Program-made: the position numbers and the translations under genes
Assembly: GCF_937910895.1 (NCBI RefSeq)
Contig: NZ_CALEMI010000159.1
Coordinates: 24,117-88,116 of the forward strand
Reading direction: 5' to 3'
From: an uncultured Dokdonia sp.
GTDB lineage: Bacteria > Bacteroidota > Bacteroidia > Flavobacteriales > Flavobacteriaceae
Length of the DNA stretch: 64,000 bases
The notes under the pieces: model-generated
What the model saw: the letters and a program-made list of their open reading frames with translations, nothing else
What the model was told of the DNA's origin: nothing
Database searches by the model: none
Part shown: positions 63,896 to 64,000 of the stretch, in pieces
Numbering within the stretch: position 1 is the first letter of the stretch
How the letters are laid out: every line of letters starts with the position of its first letter

Positions 63896-63922
63896 ATCCA
63901 ATCATTTTCATGATTGGATTTT
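63893..63922 (-). terminator. Intrinsic terminator of tRNA-Pro
   Basis: On the minus strand AAAATCCAATCAT pairs with ATGATTGGATTTT and is followed by further T, directly after the tRNA. Confidence 0.7.
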
Positions 63923-63924
63923 GT

Positions 63925-64000
63925 TGGTCGGGGTGGCAGGATTCGAACCTGCGACCTCCGCGTCCCAAACGCGGCGCGATAACCGGGCTACGCTACACCC
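63925..64000 (-). tRNA. tRNA-Pro (anticodon TGG), 5' end cut
   Basis: Read on the minus strand, the anticodon arm is CCGCG-TTTGGGA-CGCGG with anticodon TGG (Pro). The T arm is CGCAGGTTCGAATCCTGCC and the acceptor end CACCCCGACCA has an encoded CCA. The acceptor 5' strand begins at the window edge (GGGTGTAG), so about two bases of the mature 5' end lie outside the window. Confidence 0.92.

Overview
The window is AT-rich chromosomal DNA from a marine-type member of the Flavobacteriaceae (Bacteroidota). This rests on a C-terminal type IX secretion sorting domain (22764-24146), a DUF4835/PorD-like protein beside coaBC, the bamD-omega-coaBC order, many short-leader promoters of the Bacteroidota TAnnTTTG type, and FtsE, DnaA and BipA of Bacteroidota character. 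I do not assign a genus.

Layout. 0.1-9.9 kb is housekeeping: PhoH ATPase, a SAM hydroxide adenosyltransferase, bamD-omega-coaBC-DUF4835, DUF6913-dapA, and a 5'-nucleotidase split into two genes. 9.9-13.8 kb holds ligA and a tandem duplication of its 3' end plus a neighbouring membrane gene; the copied ligA piece is a decayed pseudogene. 14.1-25 kb returns to core genes: LOG phosphoribohydrolase, prmC with an odd charged insert, ribD, EamA exporter, YigZ, thioesterase, dnaA, serine hydrolase, tyrosine phosphatase, a secreted sugar dehydrogenase and an RsmI-like methyltransferase. 25-35 kb carries a nuclease-like unknown, an amidohydrolase, paired lipoproteins, a plug-less TonB-receptor-like barrel, a 1006-residue TPR protein, an outer-membrane protein and ftsE. 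36-51 kb is a surface polysaccharide locus: glycosyltransferases, FdtA-type ketoisomerase, DegT/FdtB-type aminotransferase, hexapeptide acyltransferase, Wzx flippase, FemAB-like and sulfatase-like membrane proteins, with a Fic gene embedded. FdtA, the aminotransferase and the acyltransferase together fit a 3-acylamino-3,6-dideoxyhexose.

53-55 kb is an accessory island between typA and argS. It holds two short peptide-precursor genes absent from a length-filtered gene list (one a clear class I lanthipeptide-type precursor with a GG leader), a truncated Y1 (REP-associated) transposase next to a GC-rich hairpin, and a two-gene cassette bounded by inverted repeats. No modification enzyme for the peptides is in the window. 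57.3-61.7 kb encodes a LodA/GoxA-type quinoprotein oxidase with a catalase-like domain fused at its N-terminus, followed by its LodB-type flavoprotein. The window ends with small stress and unknown genes and a tRNA-Pro cut by the window edge.

The most striking window-wide signal is a perfect 14-16 bp palindrome, CGCTTTCGCGAAAGCG, present in 14 full copies (plus degenerate ones), in both genes and spacers, every 4-6 kb over much of the window. Inside genes it is read mostly as Ala-Phe-Ala-Lys-Ala. One copy is split exactly by a 20-base second repeat.
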